This document shows positions 6,665-7,000 of a stretch of DNA of 7,000 nt, piece by piece; position 1 is the stretch's first letter; each line of letters opens with the position of its first letter. The DNA is from Gammaproteobacteria bacterium (GTDB taxonomy: Bacteria; Pseudomonadota; Gammaproteobacteria; Pseudomonadales; GM7GCV1). A program made the translations under genes and the position numbers. The stretch covers positions 1 to 7,000 of the forward strand of contig JAURLY010000127.1 in the NCBI GenBank assembly GCA_030830945.1, given 5' to 3'. The notes beneath the pieces were generated by a model. It had not been told where the DNA came from. It worked only from the letters and a program-made list of their open reading frames with translations, and ran no database searches.

Positions 6665-7000
6665 ATGAATACATATAAAGCACTTAAATCGCTAGTGACG
6701 TTTTGTCTATTGCTGTCAGGATTAGCATTTCATGCCCAGGTGGTTGCCAATGATAAGCCCAACATCCTGTTTATCCTGACAGACGATCTGGGTTTCAACC
6801 AGATTGGAAGTTATGGCAATACGCCGATTAGAACGCCCAATCTGGATAAATTGGCAAGTAATGGCATTCGATTCGATCAGGCCTATGCTGGAAGTACCGT
6901 TTGTTCTCCGTCCAGAGTGTCGCTATTCACAGGCAGGGATGGTCGTTTAATGCGAGACAACTCCAACAACGTACGGCTCAATCAAATCGACGTGACAATC
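6665..7000 (+). CDS. Exported sulfatase, N-terminal part (3' end beyond window)
   Basis: The first 112 residues of an arylsulfatase-type (alkaline phosphatase superfamily) enzyme; the frame is open to the window edge. A Sec signal peptide is visible: lysines at 5 and 8, then a hydrophobic run at about 9-22, with likely cleavage near A24 or A28. The mature start, KPNILFILTDDLG (31-43), carries the metal-binding D40-D41 pair. The sulfatase signature CSPSRVSLFTGR (80-91) contains C80, the cysteine converted to formylglycine, with P82 and R84, so an anaerobic-type or FGE maturase must be encoded elsewhere. The enzyme would hydrolyse sulfate esters in the periplasm or outside the cell. Its position 3 bp after the kinase suggests a sulfated sugar or oligosaccharide containing rhamnose, as in ulvan, but the sulfatase subfamily and exact linkage cannot be read from this fragment. 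Confidence 0.92.
   Translation, partial: MNTYKALKSLVTFCLLLSGLAFHAQVVANDKPNILFILTDDLGFNQIGSYGNTPIRTPNLDKLASNGIRFDQAYAGSTVCSPSRVSLFTGRDGRLMRDNSNNVRLNQIDVTI

Overview
The window looks like part of an L-rhamnose utilisation locus from a Gram-negative bacterium. A gammaproteobacterium from a marine or algal habitat is my best guess. The clues are a rhizobial/Pseudomonas-type rhamnose isomerase, a fused rhamnulose-phosphate aldolase/dehydrogenase, and a secreted sulfatase following the sugar kinase. The taxonomic guess is inference; no rRNA or other marker gene is present.

Layout: two gene groups diverge from a 200-bp intergenic region (3366-3565). Leftward (minus strand) run the 730-residue bifunctional aldolase/short-chain dehydrogenase (1173-3365) and, 26 bp further on, the L-rhamnose isomerase (1146 down to the window edge; the last ~50 residues are outside). 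Rightward (plus strand) run an NCS1 (purine-cytosine permease-like) membrane transporter (3566-5254), an FGGY-family sugar kinase (5273-6661) and the start of an exported sulfatase (6665 to the window edge). Gaps in the rightward group are 18 bp and 3 bp, so it is probably one operon. The intergenic region holds a perfect 10-bp palindrome lying inside a plausible plus-strand promoter. All other open frames overlap these five genes in other frames and are treated as shadows.

How the genes fit together: the transporter would import the sugar and the isomerase would convert L-rhamnose to L-rhamnulose. The kinase would make L-rhamnulose-1-phosphate. The aldolase domain would split this to dihydroxyacetone phosphate and L-lactaldehyde, and the dehydrogenase domain would oxidise the lactaldehyde. 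The sulfatase would remove sulfate from a sulfated glycan outside the cytoplasm. Together these suggest use of a sulfated, rhamnose-containing polysaccharide such as green-algal ulvan. The least conventional points are the use of an NCS1-type permease with an extended C-terminus as the likely sugar importer, and a kinase that is not a classical RhaB. No mobile element, CRISPR array, RNA gene or clear terminator was seen.
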